A stretch of DNA of 64,000 nt from Scandinavium sp051650185 (GTDB lineage: Bacteria; Pseudomonadota; Gammaproteobacteria; Enterobacterales; Enterobacteriaceae): the NCBI RefSeq assembly GCF_051650185.1, contig NZ_JBOFIN010000077.1:1-64000 (forward strand), read 5' to 3'. Below are positions 33,118 through 42,214 of the stretch, piece after piece. The notes beneath the pieces were generated by a model, which saw nothing but the letters and a program-made list of their open reading frames with translations, did not search any database and had not been told where the DNA came from. How positions within the stretch are numbered: position 1 is the stretch's first letter; every line of letters starts with the position of its first letter. The translations under genes were made by a program, and so were the position numbers.

Positions 33118-34536
33118 ATGAATTCGTCTGCTGTTTCACCTGGCCGTGCCGGTTTGCTGATACTTCTGACCGGACAAATGCTGCCGCTGATAGACACATC
33201 CATTACCAACGTGGCGCTGGATCCCATCACCCGGTCGCTGCACACCACGCCCACTCAACTGGAGCTGATTGTCGCCTTGTACGGCGTAGCCTTCGCGGTT
33301 TGTCTGGCGATGGGCAGTAAGCTTGGCGATAACCACGGCCGCCGCCGGGTATTTATGTGGGGTGTCGCCCTGTTTGGCTTAGCCTCATTGTTGTGCGGGA
33401 TGGCCGGCTCAGTTCACGCCCTGCTTGCCGCACGAACCTTACAAGGGGCAGGCGCCGCGCTCATCGTGCCGCAAATTCTGGCGACGCTGCATGTGACGCT
33501 TAAAGGGCGCGAACATGCCCGCGCAATCAGTCTTTATGGCGGCATTGGCGGCATCGCATTTATTGTCGGGCAAATGGGCGGTGGCTGGCTGGTTTCCGCC
33601 GATTTTGGCGGATTAGGCTGGCGGAATGCCTTTTTTATCAACGTGCCTGTTTGTCTTTTAGTCCTGGCACTGAGTCATCACTATGTCCCGGAAACCCGCA
33701 GCGAAAGCCCTTCTGGCATTGACTGGCCGGGCACCGTTTACCTGGCCATGATCCTCTGCTGCCTGCTGTTTCCCATGGCACTCGGCAGAGAGCTGCACTG
33801 GCCGTTAGCCCTGCAACTGATGTTAGTGGCACTCATCCCGCTTATCTGGCTAATGCGTCAGAATGCGCTGGCAAAGCAGCAGCAAGGACAAATGCCGCTT
33901 CTGCCACCGCGCCTGCTGAAGCTGCCGAGCATCCGTTTTGGGCTGGTGATCGCCCTGCTCTTTTTCAGCGCCTGGTCCGGTTTTATGTTTTGCATGGCGC
34001 TGACCATGCAGAGTGGGCTGGGCATGGCTCCCTGGCAGTCGGGCAACAGTTTTATCGCGCTCGGCATCGCCTATTTTGTTTCAGCCCTCTTCGCACCAAA
34101 GCTTATCGCGCGTTACAGCATGGGCAAAATCCTGCTGACTGGCCTGTCAGTACAACTCGCAGGCCTGCTGCTGCTGATGCTGACCTTCTGGCATTTTGGC
34201 CTGCACACCAGTGCGGTAACGCTGGCTCCGGCCACGGCGCTGATTGGCTACGGGCAGGCGCTTATCGTCAACAGTTTTTACCGGATTGGCATGCGTGATA
34301 TCAAAAAACAGGATGCGGGAGCAGGCAGTGCTATTTTGAGTACGCTTCAGCAATCCACGCTCGGGCTGGGCCCTGCGGTGCTGGGAAGCATGTTTCTGGC
34401 CCTGGCTTCAGGCGGCGGTTACATTACGGCGATCGTCGGTTTTCTGGGGCTGGAAGTGCTGTTGATGCTGCTGCTCGCGGCGGTCGCATTGAGCTTCCGT
34501 CAGCATTTATCTGGCTGTCCGGTACCGTCACTCTGA
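33118..34536 (+). CDS. MFS transporter, DHA2-like drug:H+ antiporter
   Basis: This 472-residue inner-membrane protein has about 14 hydrophobic segments. Motif A-like GSKLGDNHGRRR lies after helix 2, and ARTLQGAGAALIVPQ and RNAFFINVP resemble DHA2 (EmrB-type) pumps. The ATG at 33118 has GGAG 7 bases upstream; an upstream in-frame ATG at 33106 is less likely. No emrA-type adaptor gene is adjacent, so it probably works alone in the inner membrane. The substrate is unknown. Confidence 0.85.
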   Translation: MNSSAVSPGRAGLLILLTGQMLPLIDTSITNVALDPITRSLHTTPTQLELIVALYGVAFAVCLAMGSKLGDNHGRRRVFMWGVALFGLASLLCGMAGSVHALLAARTLQGAGAALIVPQILATLHVTLKGREHARAISLYGGIGGIAFIVGQMGGGWLVSADFGGLGWRNAFFINVPVCLLVLALSHHYVPETRSESPSGIDWPGTVYLAMILCCLLFPMALGRELHWPLALQLMLVALIPLIWLMRQNALAKQQQGQMPLLPPRLLKLPSIRFGLVIALLFFSAWSGFMFCMALTMQSGLGMAPWQSGNSFIALGIAYFVSALFAPKLIARYSMGKILLTGLSVQLAGLLLLMLTFWHFGLHTSAVTLAPATALIGYGQALIVNSFYRIGMRDIKKQDAGAGSAILSTLQQSTLGLGPAVLGSMFLALASGGGYITAIVGFLGLEVLLMLLLAAVALSFRQHLSGCPVPSL

Positions 34537-34562
34537 GGCCATGCGGTTTGCATCTTATTCTC

Positions 34563-34585
34563 TCAGCGGTCATCATGACCGCTGA
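34563..34585. promoter_or_regulatory. 23-base dyad just before the ybdG ribosome site
   Basis: TCAGCGGTCAT and ATGACCGCTGA are exact inverted 11-mers around a single C. The dyad ends 4 bases before the GAGGAG of ybdG and 26 bases after the MFS stop. It could be a terminator stem for the pump gene, an operator, or mRNA structure. No T-run follows. Confidence 0.55.
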
Positions 34586-34600
34586 AATAGAGGAGAAGTT

Positions 34601-35842
34601 ATGCAGGAAATAATAAAAGCCTTCGAGAAATGGGGCATCGACATTAATCACACCACATCGCTTATTATCATTTTCGGAATTATTTTTCTCACCGCGATTA
34701 TTCTGCACGTGATATTGCACCGGGTGGTGCTGCGCGCTTTTGAAAAACGGGCGCAGACCAGCCAGCATTTTTGGTTGCAAATCATCACCCAGAACAAGCT
34801 CTTTCACCGTGCCGCCCTGACGGTTCAAGGGATTGTGGTTCAGGTACAGGCGATGCTTTGGCTGCAAAAAGGCAGCGACGCGTCCAGCATTCTTATCAAC
34901 TGCGCCCAGCTTTGGGTGATGTTGTATTCGCTGCTGACCTTTTTCTCGCTTCTGGATGTCGTGCTTAATCTGTCGCGGAAATATACCTTTTCTTCCCAGC
35001 TTCCGCTGAAAGGCATTTTCCAGGGCATTAAACTGATCAGCGCTATCCTGGTCGGGATCCTGATTATTTCGCTGCTGCTGGGTCAGTCACCAGCCATATT
35101 AATCAGCGGATTGGGCGCGATGGCAGCGGTATTAATGCTGGTATTTAAAGATCCGATTCTCGGGCTGGTTGCGGGGATACAGCTTTCGGCGAACGACATG
35201 CTGCGTCTGGGCGACTGGCTGGAAATGCCGAAATATGGCGCAGATGGTGCCGTCACCGATATCGGTCTGACGACCGTCAAAGTGCGCAACTGGGATAACA
35301 CCATTACCACCATTCCAACCTGGGCACTGGTGTCGGACTCCTTCAAAAACTGGAGCGGCATGTCATCCTCCGGCGGCCGTCGTATTAAACGCAGCATTAA
35401 TCTCGATACCACCAGCATCCATTTTCTTGATGAGCAGGAACAGGAACGACTGATTCAGGCGAAACTCCTGAAGCCGTACATGGACAGCCGTCATCAGGAA
35501 ATCAGTCAGTGGAACCAGCAACAGGGTGGCGATGAGTCCATTCTCAACCGACGCAAAATGACCAACGTCGGCACGTTCCGCGTGTACCTGAATGAGTACC
35601 TGCGCAATCACCCTCGCATTCGTAAAGACATGACCCTGATGGTTCGCCAGTTAGCGCCGGATGCTAACGGTCTGCCGCTGGAAATCTACGCCTTCACCAA
35701 CACCGTGGTTTGGGCGGAATATGAAGGGATTCAGGCCGATATTTTTGACCACATTTTTGCGGTCGTCGATGAGTTTGGTTTACGCATTCACCAGAGTCCG
35801 ACCGGCAATGATATTCGCGCATTATCAGGTGCCCACGCATAG
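34601..35842 (+). CDS. ybdG: Mechanosensitive channel YbdG (MscM component)
   Basis: YbdG is a small-conductance MscS-family channel of the inner membrane that opens under hypo-osmotic stress. The 413-residue protein aligns closely with E. coli YbdG. It has four or five N-terminal helices and the pore-lining segment LISGLGAMAAVLMLVFKDPILGLVAG. The beta domain follows (GDWLEMP, TVKVRNWDNTITTIPTW), then a cytoplasmic C-terminal domain. GAGGAGAAGTT precedes the ATG. A bidirectional terminator separates it from convergent pheP. Confidence 0.95.
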   Translation: MQEIIKAFEKWGIDINHTTSLIIIFGIIFLTAIILHVILHRVVLRAFEKRAQTSQHFWLQIITQNKLFHRAALTVQGIVVQVQAMLWLQKGSDASSILINCAQLWVMLYSLLTFFSLLDVVLNLSRKYTFSSQLPLKGIFQGIKLISAILVGILIISLLLGQSPAILISGLGAMAAVLMLVFKDPILGLVAGIQLSANDMLRLGDWLEMPKYGADGAVTDIGLTTVKVRNWDNTITTIPTWALVSDSFKNWSGMSSSGGRRIKRSINLDTTSIHFLDEQEQERLIQAKLLKPYMDSRHQEISQWNQQQGGDESILNRRKMTNVGTFRVYLNEYLRNHPRIRKDMTLMVRQLAPDANGLPLEIYAFTNTVVWAEYEGIQADIFDHIFAVVDEFGLRIHQSPTGNDIRALSGAHA

Positions 35843-35844
35843 AA

Positions 35845-35874
35845 AAAAAATCCCGCCAGACGGCGGGATTCGTT
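35845..35874. terminator. Bidirectional terminator between ybdG and pheP
   Basis: AATCCCGCC (35849-35857) and GGCGGGATT (35862-35870) form a 9-bp stem. It is flanked by an A-run on the left and TCGTTT on the right. It serves both convergent genes, most strongly pheP on the minus strand. Confidence 0.92.
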
Positions 35875-35876
35875 TA

Positions 35877-37268
35877 TCAGGCACGTTTTCTCAACGTCTT
35901 AAAAGCAACGAACAGGAAAATCACCCACACCGGTAGAAGGATTGCCGACAGGCGCATCCCGTCCATTGTCAGCATCAGCACAAAAATCATCAGCAGAAAC
36001 GCAATGCACAGGTAGTTGCTGGCAGGTGCCCACAGGGCGCGGAATTTCGGCTCGCGCCCTTTGCGACGCTGCGCGACACGGAACTTCAAATGCGCGAGGC
36101 AAATCATCACCCAGTTCAGCAGCAGTGTTGCCACAACCAGCGCCATCAGCAGGCCAAATGCTTCGTGTGGCAGCAGGTAGTTCACCAGCACCACCAGCGA
36201 GGTGATCACGCCAGAGAGCATCAACGAATTCACTGGTACACCGCGACGGTTGACGCGGGTGAGGAATTTCGGCGCATTCCCCTGCACAGACAGGCCAAAC
36301 AGCATGCGGCTGTTGGAATAGACCCCGCTGTTATAAACAGACAGCGATGCCACAAGAATCACGAAATTAAGCGCAGAGGCCACCAGGTTGCTGTCAAGGT
36401 TGTGAAAAATCATCACAAAAGGACTGCTGTCCGATTTGATTTCCAGCCACGGATAGAGCGCCAACAGCACCACCAGCGAACCGATATAGAACAGCAAAAT
36501 ACGGTACACCACCTGATTAACCGCTTTGGGGATGGTCGTTTCCGGATCGCGCGCTTCGGCAGCGGTAATGCCAATCAGTTCCAGCCCGCCAAATGAGAAC
36601 ATGATAACCGCCAGCGACAGGACCAGCCCATGCCAGCCTGTTGCGAGGAACCCTCCGTGCTGCCAGAGGTTATCGAAGCTGGCGCGCTCACCGCCATGGC
36701 CGGTAAACAGCATCCACAGCCCAAAGCCAATCATCCCGACAATCGCCAGCACTTTGATCAGCGCAAACCAGAATTCGGTTTCGCCATACAGGCGCACATT
36801 CACCAGATTCACGGCATTAATGATGAGAAAGAAGCCTGCGGCCCAGACCCAGGTTGGCACGTCGGGCAGCCAGTACTGCATATAAATCCCGGCGGCGGTC
36901 AACTCGGCCATCCCGACCAGCACAAACATCACCCAGTAGTTCCAGCCAGACAGGAACCCGGCGAACGGCCCCCAGTATTTATAGGCGAAGTGGGCGAAAG
37001 AACCGGAGACGGGCTCTTCAACCACCATTTCACCGAGCTGGCGCATGATAAGAAAAGCAATGATCCCGGCGAGGGCATAGCCCAGCACCACGGCAGGCCC
37101 GGCCATCTGAATGGCAGGACCTATCCCAAGAAACAGCCCGGTGCCAATGGCCCCGCCGAGAGCGATTAACTGGATATGGCGGTTTTGCAAACCGCGGTGA
37201 AGCGTCGGCTGACTGTCCGACTCAGCATCCGTTGGCAAATTTTCGGATGCGGATGACGCGTTTCTCAC
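35877..37268 (-). CDS. pheP: Phenylalanine-specific permease PheP
   Basis: PheP imports phenylalanine by proton symport across the inner membrane. The 463-residue amino-acid permease has 12 helices and the APC-family signature near the N-terminus (GGAIGTGLFLGIGPAIQMAGPA), and it matches E. coli PheP along its length. The start is GTG at 37268 with AGGGGAACGAC upstream. It is the last gene of the E. coli-like backbone before the envelope region. Confidence 0.96.
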   Translation of the reverse strand: MRNASSASENLPTDAESDSQPTLHRGLQNRHIQLIALGGAIGTGLFLGIGPAIQMAGPAVVLGYALAGIIAFLIMRQLGEMVVEEPVSGSFAHFAYKYWGPFAGFLSGWNYWVMFVLVGMAELTAAGIYMQYWLPDVPTWVWAAGFFLIINAVNLVNVRLYGETEFWFALIKVLAIVGMIGFGLWMLFTGHGGERASFDNLWQHGGFLATGWHGLVLSLAVIMFSFGGLELIGITAAEARDPETTIPKAVNQVVYRILLFYIGSLVVLLALYPWLEIKSDSSPFVMIFHNLDSNLVASALNFVILVASLSVYNSGVYSNSRMLFGLSVQGNAPKFLTRVNRRGVPVNSLMLSGVITSLVVLVNYLLPHEAFGLLMALVVATLLLNWVMICLAHLKFRVAQRRKGREPKFRALWAPASNYLCIAFLLMIFVLMLTMDGMRLSAILLPVWVIFLFVAFKTLRKRA

Positions 37269-37338
37269 GTCGTTCCCCTGTAGCGTTTTTTCGAAGGGGC
37301 ACCTTTTAACACTTCATCGGAGGTGTCGCAAGTTTCGT

Positions 37339-37361
37339 TCCGGCGAGTTATCCCGCCGGAA
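37339..37361. terminator. Hairpin after the TonB-dependent receptor gene
   Basis: TTCCGGCG (37339-37346) and CGCCGGAA (37354-37361) form an 8-bp stem just past the receptor stop on the minus strand. No strong U-tract follows. Confidence 0.45.
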
Positions 37362-37372
37362 TGAGGCCATCA

Positions 37373-39562
37373 TCAGAAGTCGTAGCTCATCGATACCTTC
37401 ACTGTGCGAGGTTCACCCTGGAAGATGTAGGTGCCGTAGCTTTCTACCCCGGACCAGTATTTCTCATTGGTGACGTTATCCACGCCCACGCGCCAGACCA
37501 TTTCGTTCTGATTTGCGTTTACGCGGGTACGGTAGCGCACGCCGAGATCAAGCGTGGTGTAGCTGTCCAGCTTTTTGGTGTTTGCCGCATCGGCATACTG
37601 CGAACCGGTGTGGCTCACTTTTGCCGTTGCCGTCAGACCATCCACAGGCTTGATATCGTATTCCGCGCCCAGCACCGCATAGAAACGAGACACGCCAATG
37701 GCATCGTTGCCATCATTGGTGCCGCCCGCCGTTTTGGTCAGTTCCGGATCAAGCCATGTCGTGCTGCCGTTCAGACGCAGGCCGAGAACCGGTTCACCAA
37801 ACACGTTCAGTTCGACGCCCCGGTTACGCTGCTCGCCATCCAGCACATAGTAGTTATCGCTGTTCAGCAGCGCAGAGGGCTTCTTAATTTCGAACAGCGC
37901 CAGTGAGCCGCCCACCCGCTCGTAATCAATCTTCACCCCCACTTCATTCTGTTTGGAGTGCAGAATGCCCATGCTCTGGCCGTAGTTCGCAGCCCCCGTT
38001 GGCGCATTGTCGCCGGGTTGCAGCGCTTCGGTGTGGTTCGCGTACAGCGAAAGCTCTTTCCACGGCTTGTAAACAATGCCGTAAGTGGGCGTCCAGCGGC
38101 TTTCGGTATAGCGTGAAGAGGTATCTTCCAGCCCCGTCGCGTTGCTGTAGTTGCGCACCACGACTTTCTGGTGACGGGCCGCGGCGGTGAACAGCACCTG
38201 ATCGTCGAAGAAGCCCAGCGTGTCGCTTAACAGCCAGCCCTGAGTCCGGCTACGGGCTGTGGTCAGCGGGTCGAAATAGTTGCCGCCAAACCAGGCGTTG
38301 TCCGGTTTCGCCACCCCCTGGTTGTCATAGATATTGGTGGTCGGATTGTTGGAAGACATGCGCCATGCCGTTTTGTCTTCTTTAATTTGGGCTGCGTATC
38401 CGACGTTAACGCTGTGGCTGACCGGGCCGGTATCGAAGTTGCCACGCAGGCCGCCCATGCCGCTCCAGGCGTCAATGATACGGTTAGTATCCAGACGGCC
38501 GACGGTGGCATCGCCGCTTTCATTGATCAGCTTAGGTGCAGAGTAAGTGCCGATTTCGTGAGAGTGCTGCCCGCCAAACGCCGCATAGGTCGTCCAGTTA
38601 TCGGTCAGATCGTATTCGGCTTTTGCCATCCCGAATTCACTTTCGATATCGCTGTAGCCCCAGGTCTGGCTGTAGTTTTTACTGCTGTCAGGCACTTCAG
38701 GAATGAAATTCACGCCGCTGATGTTGACGCCCATTTCCCCGCCGTGGAACGTTTTCTTCTGGTAGCCCAAATCCAGCGACGTGCGCAGGCGATCGCCACG
38801 GTAATCCAGGCCGAGCGACGCCAGTGTGGTACGGCGTTTGTCAGCATCAACAGCCGTTTCCCCTTCGCGATCGACAAAGTTGAATCGTGCGCCAAACTGG
38901 TTGTTGTCACCGAAGCGACGGCCCAGATCCAGCGTGCCGCCTACCTGAGAATCAGAAGTGTAATCCACGCCAACGCTCGCTGTCGGCGTGTCTTCCGCAC
39001 GCTTCGGCTCGAGGTTGATCATCCCGCCGACACCGGTGCTCGCCGCGCCGTTTAGCAGGCCGTTTGCGCCTTTGAAAATCTCGACGCGCTCAAGCATTTG
39101 GGTGTCCATCACCTGACGCGGCACCACGCCCGCCAGGCCGCCCATCGTAATGTCGTCGCCATCGAGTTCGAAGCCACGGATTTTATAGGTCTCCGCGAAG
39201 TTGCCGTAACCCTGCACCGGCTGCACGCTGGCATCGTTGCGCACGACATCAGCGATGGTTTTTGCCTGCTGATCCTTCACCAGTTTTGAGGTGTAGCCGA
39301 CAACGTTAAACGGCACGTCCATTGCGTTTTGTTCGCCGAGCATCCCCAGACGCCCACCGTGGGCCACCTGCCCGTCGAGGAACGCCGGCACCAGATCGTT
39401 GCCACCGGGTATGAAATCATTCCCTTCGGTCGCCTGAACCACCATGGTTTCTTCGCTGGCTGTTTTTTGCTGAGTGTCTGCCGCCAGGGCAGAGTGAGAA
39501 ACCGCGCCGATGGCGAGTGCCAGCAGCGTTTTACGAAACGCAGTTGTGTTGGAGTTATGCAT
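37373..39562 (-). CDS. TonB-dependent siderophore receptor
   Basis: This 729-residue outer-membrane receptor has a signal peptide ending near SHSALA and a TonB box (ETMVVQA). The plug domain (about 75-200) has QGYGNFAETYKIRGFELDGDD and MLERVEIFKGANGLLNG. A barrel ends in VKVSMSYDF. The plug wording is typical of hydroxamate-siderophore receptors of the FcuA/FoxA/FhuE group rather than catecholate receptors; the actual ligand cannot be read from sequence. It lies 58 bases downstream of the YncE-like gene and probably shares its Fur-controlled promoter. Confidence 0.87.
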   Translation of the reverse strand: MHNSNTTAFRKTLLALAIGAVSHSALAADTQQKTASEETMVVQATEGNDFIPGGNDLVPAFLDGQVAHGGRLGMLGEQNAMDVPFNVVGYTSKLVKDQQAKTIADVVRNDASVQPVQGYGNFAETYKIRGFELDGDDITMGGLAGVVPRQVMDTQMLERVEIFKGANGLLNGAASTGVGGMINLEPKRAEDTPTASVGVDYTSDSQVGGTLDLGRRFGDNNQFGARFNFVDREGETAVDADKRRTTLASLGLDYRGDRLRTSLDLGYQKKTFHGGEMGVNISGVNFIPEVPDSSKNYSQTWGYSDIESEFGMAKAEYDLTDNWTTYAAFGGQHSHEIGTYSAPKLINESGDATVGRLDTNRIIDAWSGMGGLRGNFDTGPVSHSVNVGYAAQIKEDKTAWRMSSNNPTTNIYDNQGVAKPDNAWFGGNYFDPLTTARSRTQGWLLSDTLGFFDDQVLFTAAARHQKVVVRNYSNATGLEDTSSRYTESRWTPTYGIVYKPWKELSLYANHTEALQPGDNAPTGAANYGQSMGILHSKQNEVGVKIDYERVGGSLALFEIKKPSALLNSDNYYVLDGEQRNRGVELNVFGEPVLGLRLNGSTTWLDPELTKTAGGTNDGNDAIGVSRFYAVLGAEYDIKPVDGLTATAKVSHTGSQYADAANTKKLDSYTTLDLGVRYRTRVNANQNEMVWRVGVDNVTNEKYWSGVESYGTYIFQGEPRTVKVSMSYDF

Positions 39563-39620
39563 GATTTGTTTTTAACGAGGCTAAGTGAAACAAAATGGCC
39601 CGTTGCCGGGCCGGACTTTT

Positions 39621-40691
39621 TTAGTGGTTCAGCGCAATGCGCACGACGTGGTCGGGCCCATCGGTGGAATGATCTTTGTTGAAGGCTTGTTTGACGGTGA
39701 CGTACAGCGTCTGTCCGTCAGCGGAAAGCAGAAGGCTGTTGGGATTCGGTTTGAGATCCCAGCTCTTTTTCACCGCATAGCTTGTGGCATCGAGGCTCAG
39801 CACCTTGCCTGTTTCACGCTGGGAAACGTAAATCTCGTGGAGCTTCGGGTTGAAAATCACGCCCAGCGAGTCGCCGATGTTCAGGTCTTTCACTACTTTT
39901 CCGCTGTGAATATCCAGCACCAGCGTGGTTTTGGCCTGCGAGTTATCGGTCACAAACAGACGTCCCGTTTCACTGTCTTCCGCCATATTCAGCAGCAGAG
40001 CAGGCTTATCGCCGAGCGGCTTCCAGCGCTGTTCGATGCGGTTATTGCGCGGGTTGATCACCAGAATTTCACCGCCGCCGTTCGCGGCATACAGACGCCC
40101 GGTGTTATCGGAGTAATGCAGGCCGGTCATCCACTTCCCGGTGTTTTTAATGCGGGTCTTCAGCTTCAGCGTTTTGGCATCCACCACCCAAATCACCGCT
40201 GGATCAGCAACGGCACCGACATACAGCGTGTCGTTGTGCAGCAGGATTTGGCGTGCGCCATACGGCAGGCCTTTTTCGTTACGTTCCGGGAACAGCAGGC
40301 GAGCTTTGACTTTGCCATCGGCGGTGTTGATGGCGCTGATGCCACCGTCGAGAGAGTTGGTGACGTACACCGTTTTGCCATCGGCTGACATCGCCATGGC
40401 GAAGTTTTTCAGATCGGTATGGCTGGCGCCCGTGGTTTTCAGGGTAGCCGGATCGAGTTTGTATACCACCCCACCCTGCACATCTTTAAATCCTTCGGCG
40501 CTGGCGACGTACAGCGCATCGCCCGCCGGGCTTAAGGCCATCTCATACAGGCCATCGGCCAGATTGCGGGTCACGATATCGGTGGCGGCTGGCACAACGG
40601 GTTGTGGCGCTTGTTTTGCCGTCGGCGTGCTCTGCGCAGCACAGCCAACCAGCGCGAACGCTACGGCGAACGCGGTGAGTGTACGTTTCAT
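39621..40691 (-). CDS. YncE-like secreted seven-bladed beta-propeller protein
   Basis: This 356-residue protein has a signal peptide with a lipobox-like end (MKRTLTAFAVAFALVGCAAQ), so it may be a lipoprotein. Propeller repeats follow, such as LYVASAEGFKDVQGGVVYKLDP, DGKTVYVTNSLDGGISAINTADG and GRLYAANGGGEILVINP. E. coli YncE is a periplasmic propeller next to the TonB receptor YncD and is Fur-regulated. The same pairing is seen here, although the sequence is a distinct relative. The start at 40691 has AGGGAAC upstream. Confidence 0.85.
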   Translation of the reverse strand: MKRTLTAFAVAFALVGCAAQSTPTAKQAPQPVVPAATDIVTRNLADGLYEMALSPAGDALYVASAEGFKDVQGGVVYKLDPATLKTTGASHTDLKNFAMAMSADGKTVYVTNSLDGGISAINTADGKVKARLLFPERNEKGLPYGARQILLHNDTLYVGAVADPAVIWVVDAKTLKLKTRIKNTGKWMTGLHYSDNTGRLYAANGGGEILVINPRNNRIEQRWKPLGDKPALLLNMAEDSETGRLFVTDNSQAKTTLVLDIHSGKVVKDLNIGDSLGVIFNPKLHEIYVSQRETGKVLSLDATSYAVKKSWDLKPNPNSLLLSADGQTLYVTVKQAFNKDHSTDGPDHVVRIALNH

Positions 40692-40722
40692 CAAAAGTTC
40701 CCTGCCAAAATCAAACAAAAAA

Positions 40723-40747
40723 GAGAATGAGAACTATACGCATTATC
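40723..40747. promoter_or_regulatory. Fur box upstream of the YncE-like gene
   Basis: GAGAAT-GAGAAC-T-ATACGC-ATTATC fits the hexamer form of the Fur consensus at most positions. It lies 32-56 bases before the start codon. It predicts iron-repressed expression of the propeller-receptor pair. Confidence 0.75.
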
Positions 40748-40803
40748 TTTATTTCTTCAAGCGGAAAGCGCAGAGAGAGACAGTAAGAGGGGGGAAGCTA
40801 AGA

Positions 40804-40833
40804 TAAAAAAAGAGAGCGCCTTACGACACTCTC
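40804..40833 (-). terminator. Terminator of the FadL-like gene
   Basis: On the minus strand, GAGAGTG and CGCTCTC form a stem with one wobble, followed by seven T residues. It lies 24 bases beyond the stop of the FadL-like gene. Confidence 0.82.
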
Positions 40834-40857
40834 CGCTTGTTTCAGACCGGCCTGAAC

Positions 40858-42033
40858 TCAGAACTGGTAGCTGTAGTTCACGCTAGCAAACCACAGGTAA
40901 GGATGGTCATAGCTGCCTGCGGCGATGGCCGGAGTCTGGACTTTTGAAGACTGCATATGCAGATATTCCACCGCGAAGCCAACGTTGCTGGCGGGCGTAA
41001 TTTGATACTGCGCACCCGTCGCGAAACGCCATTCGTCGCCGGTAGGCAAACTCAATGAGACATCACTCTGATCGCGATACGGGGTGCTGTCAAACGCAAC
41101 TCCTGCGTTCAAACGCCAGTCTTCCGTCGGACGATACTGCACGCCCACCGCCGTATGCCAGGTGTCCTTCATGCGATTGGTATTGTTGACCTGCTGGCCA
41201 TTAACACGGATTTCTGGCGCACCAAACTGACTCCAGTCCTGCCAACCCAGATCCCCCATCACCGACCACTGTTTGTCGATATCGTGCACCAGGCTAAACA
41301 TCAACTGCTGTGGGGCATTTACCTGTGCGGAAATAGGTAAGCGATAGTCGCCCTGCGGCAGTCGCGCTGTCGCATTGACGTTAAAATCGTACTTCGTTTC
41401 ACTGTTCCAGGTGATGCCTGCGCGAGTCTGGTCAGTCAGATCCATCAGCAGCCCGAGACGATAGCTCGCTTCCCAGTCGTGATCCTTATCTTTTTCGTCA
41501 TTGCCATTCACGTTACGCGTCAGACTCAAAAACCCGTAGTTAGCATTGACGGACGCGCCCACAGACACGCGATCGCTGAGTTTATACGCCAGTGAAGGAC
41601 TGATGGTCAGCGCCGCAACGGTGGCTTTTTTCAGCACCCGATCGCCTGACCAGTCACCGAAATCCAGCCCCAGACCGAAATTGCCGTACAACCCAATCCC
41701 GGCATATAAATTGTCATTAATCTTCTGGCTGTAGAATCCGCTGGCATTTGGCGTGACGTTTAATACATTACCGGGGCTTTGCTGAGCGTCGTTATCCAGC
41801 TGGTAATTGATATCACCACCCAGCGCCTGAAGTCCGCCCGTAAACATGTGATCGGGTAAACGCGTCATGCCCGCCGGGTTGGTCGCAATTGTCGAGGCGT
41901 CCTGCGCTCGGGCAGCCTGCCCGGCTCCCGCCAGTGCGGTATCTTCCGTACCAATTTCGTAAAAATAGAGTGCGCTGGCGTTCGCCACAGAGGAGAAAAT
42001 AAGACCAGAGCACACGAGGGCGATTTTTTTCAT
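40858..42033 (-). CDS. OmpP1/FadL-family outer-membrane channel
   Basis: This 391-residue protein has a signal peptide (MKKIALVCSGLIFSSVANA). The FadL N-terminal hatch signature follows: GAGQAARAQDASTIATNPAGMTRL. The barrel ends in ASVNYSYQF. FadL-family channels move hydrophobic molecules such as fatty acids or aromatics across the outer membrane. AGGTGG precedes the ATG at 42033. The gene lies 181 bases after the five-gene envelope operon in the same direction but probably has its own promoter. The substrate is unknown. Confidence 0.88.
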   Translation of the reverse strand: MKKIALVCSGLIFSSVANASALYFYEIGTEDTALAGAGQAARAQDASTIATNPAGMTRLPDHMFTGGLQALGGDINYQLDNDAQQSPGNVLNVTPNASGFYSQKINDNLYAGIGLYGNFGLGLDFGDWSGDRVLKKATVAALTISPSLAYKLSDRVSVGASVNANYGFLSLTRNVNGNDEKDKDHDWEASYRLGLLMDLTDQTRAGITWNSETKYDFNVNATARLPQGDYRLPISAQVNAPQQLMFSLVHDIDKQWSVMGDLGWQDWSQFGAPEIRVNGQQVNNTNRMKDTWHTAVGVQYRPTEDWRLNAGVAFDSTPYRDQSDVSLSLPTGDEWRFATGAQYQITPASNVGFAVEYLHMQSSKVQTPAIAAGSYDHPYLWFASVNYSYQF

Positions 42034-42214
42034 TTGCCACCTGCCGAAAATGAGCGAATTCATCATTGTTATGTGTAAAAGAAGCATAGTTACTCGCCTT
42101 GAAATTGCCATTCAAATCAACGCGAATACCCCTCTATTTTAAAGGGGCGAAATGATAACAAAGAGATGCTTATTTATTCAGCTACAGTGTTGTTTATTAT
42201 TAAACCCAGCCCAC

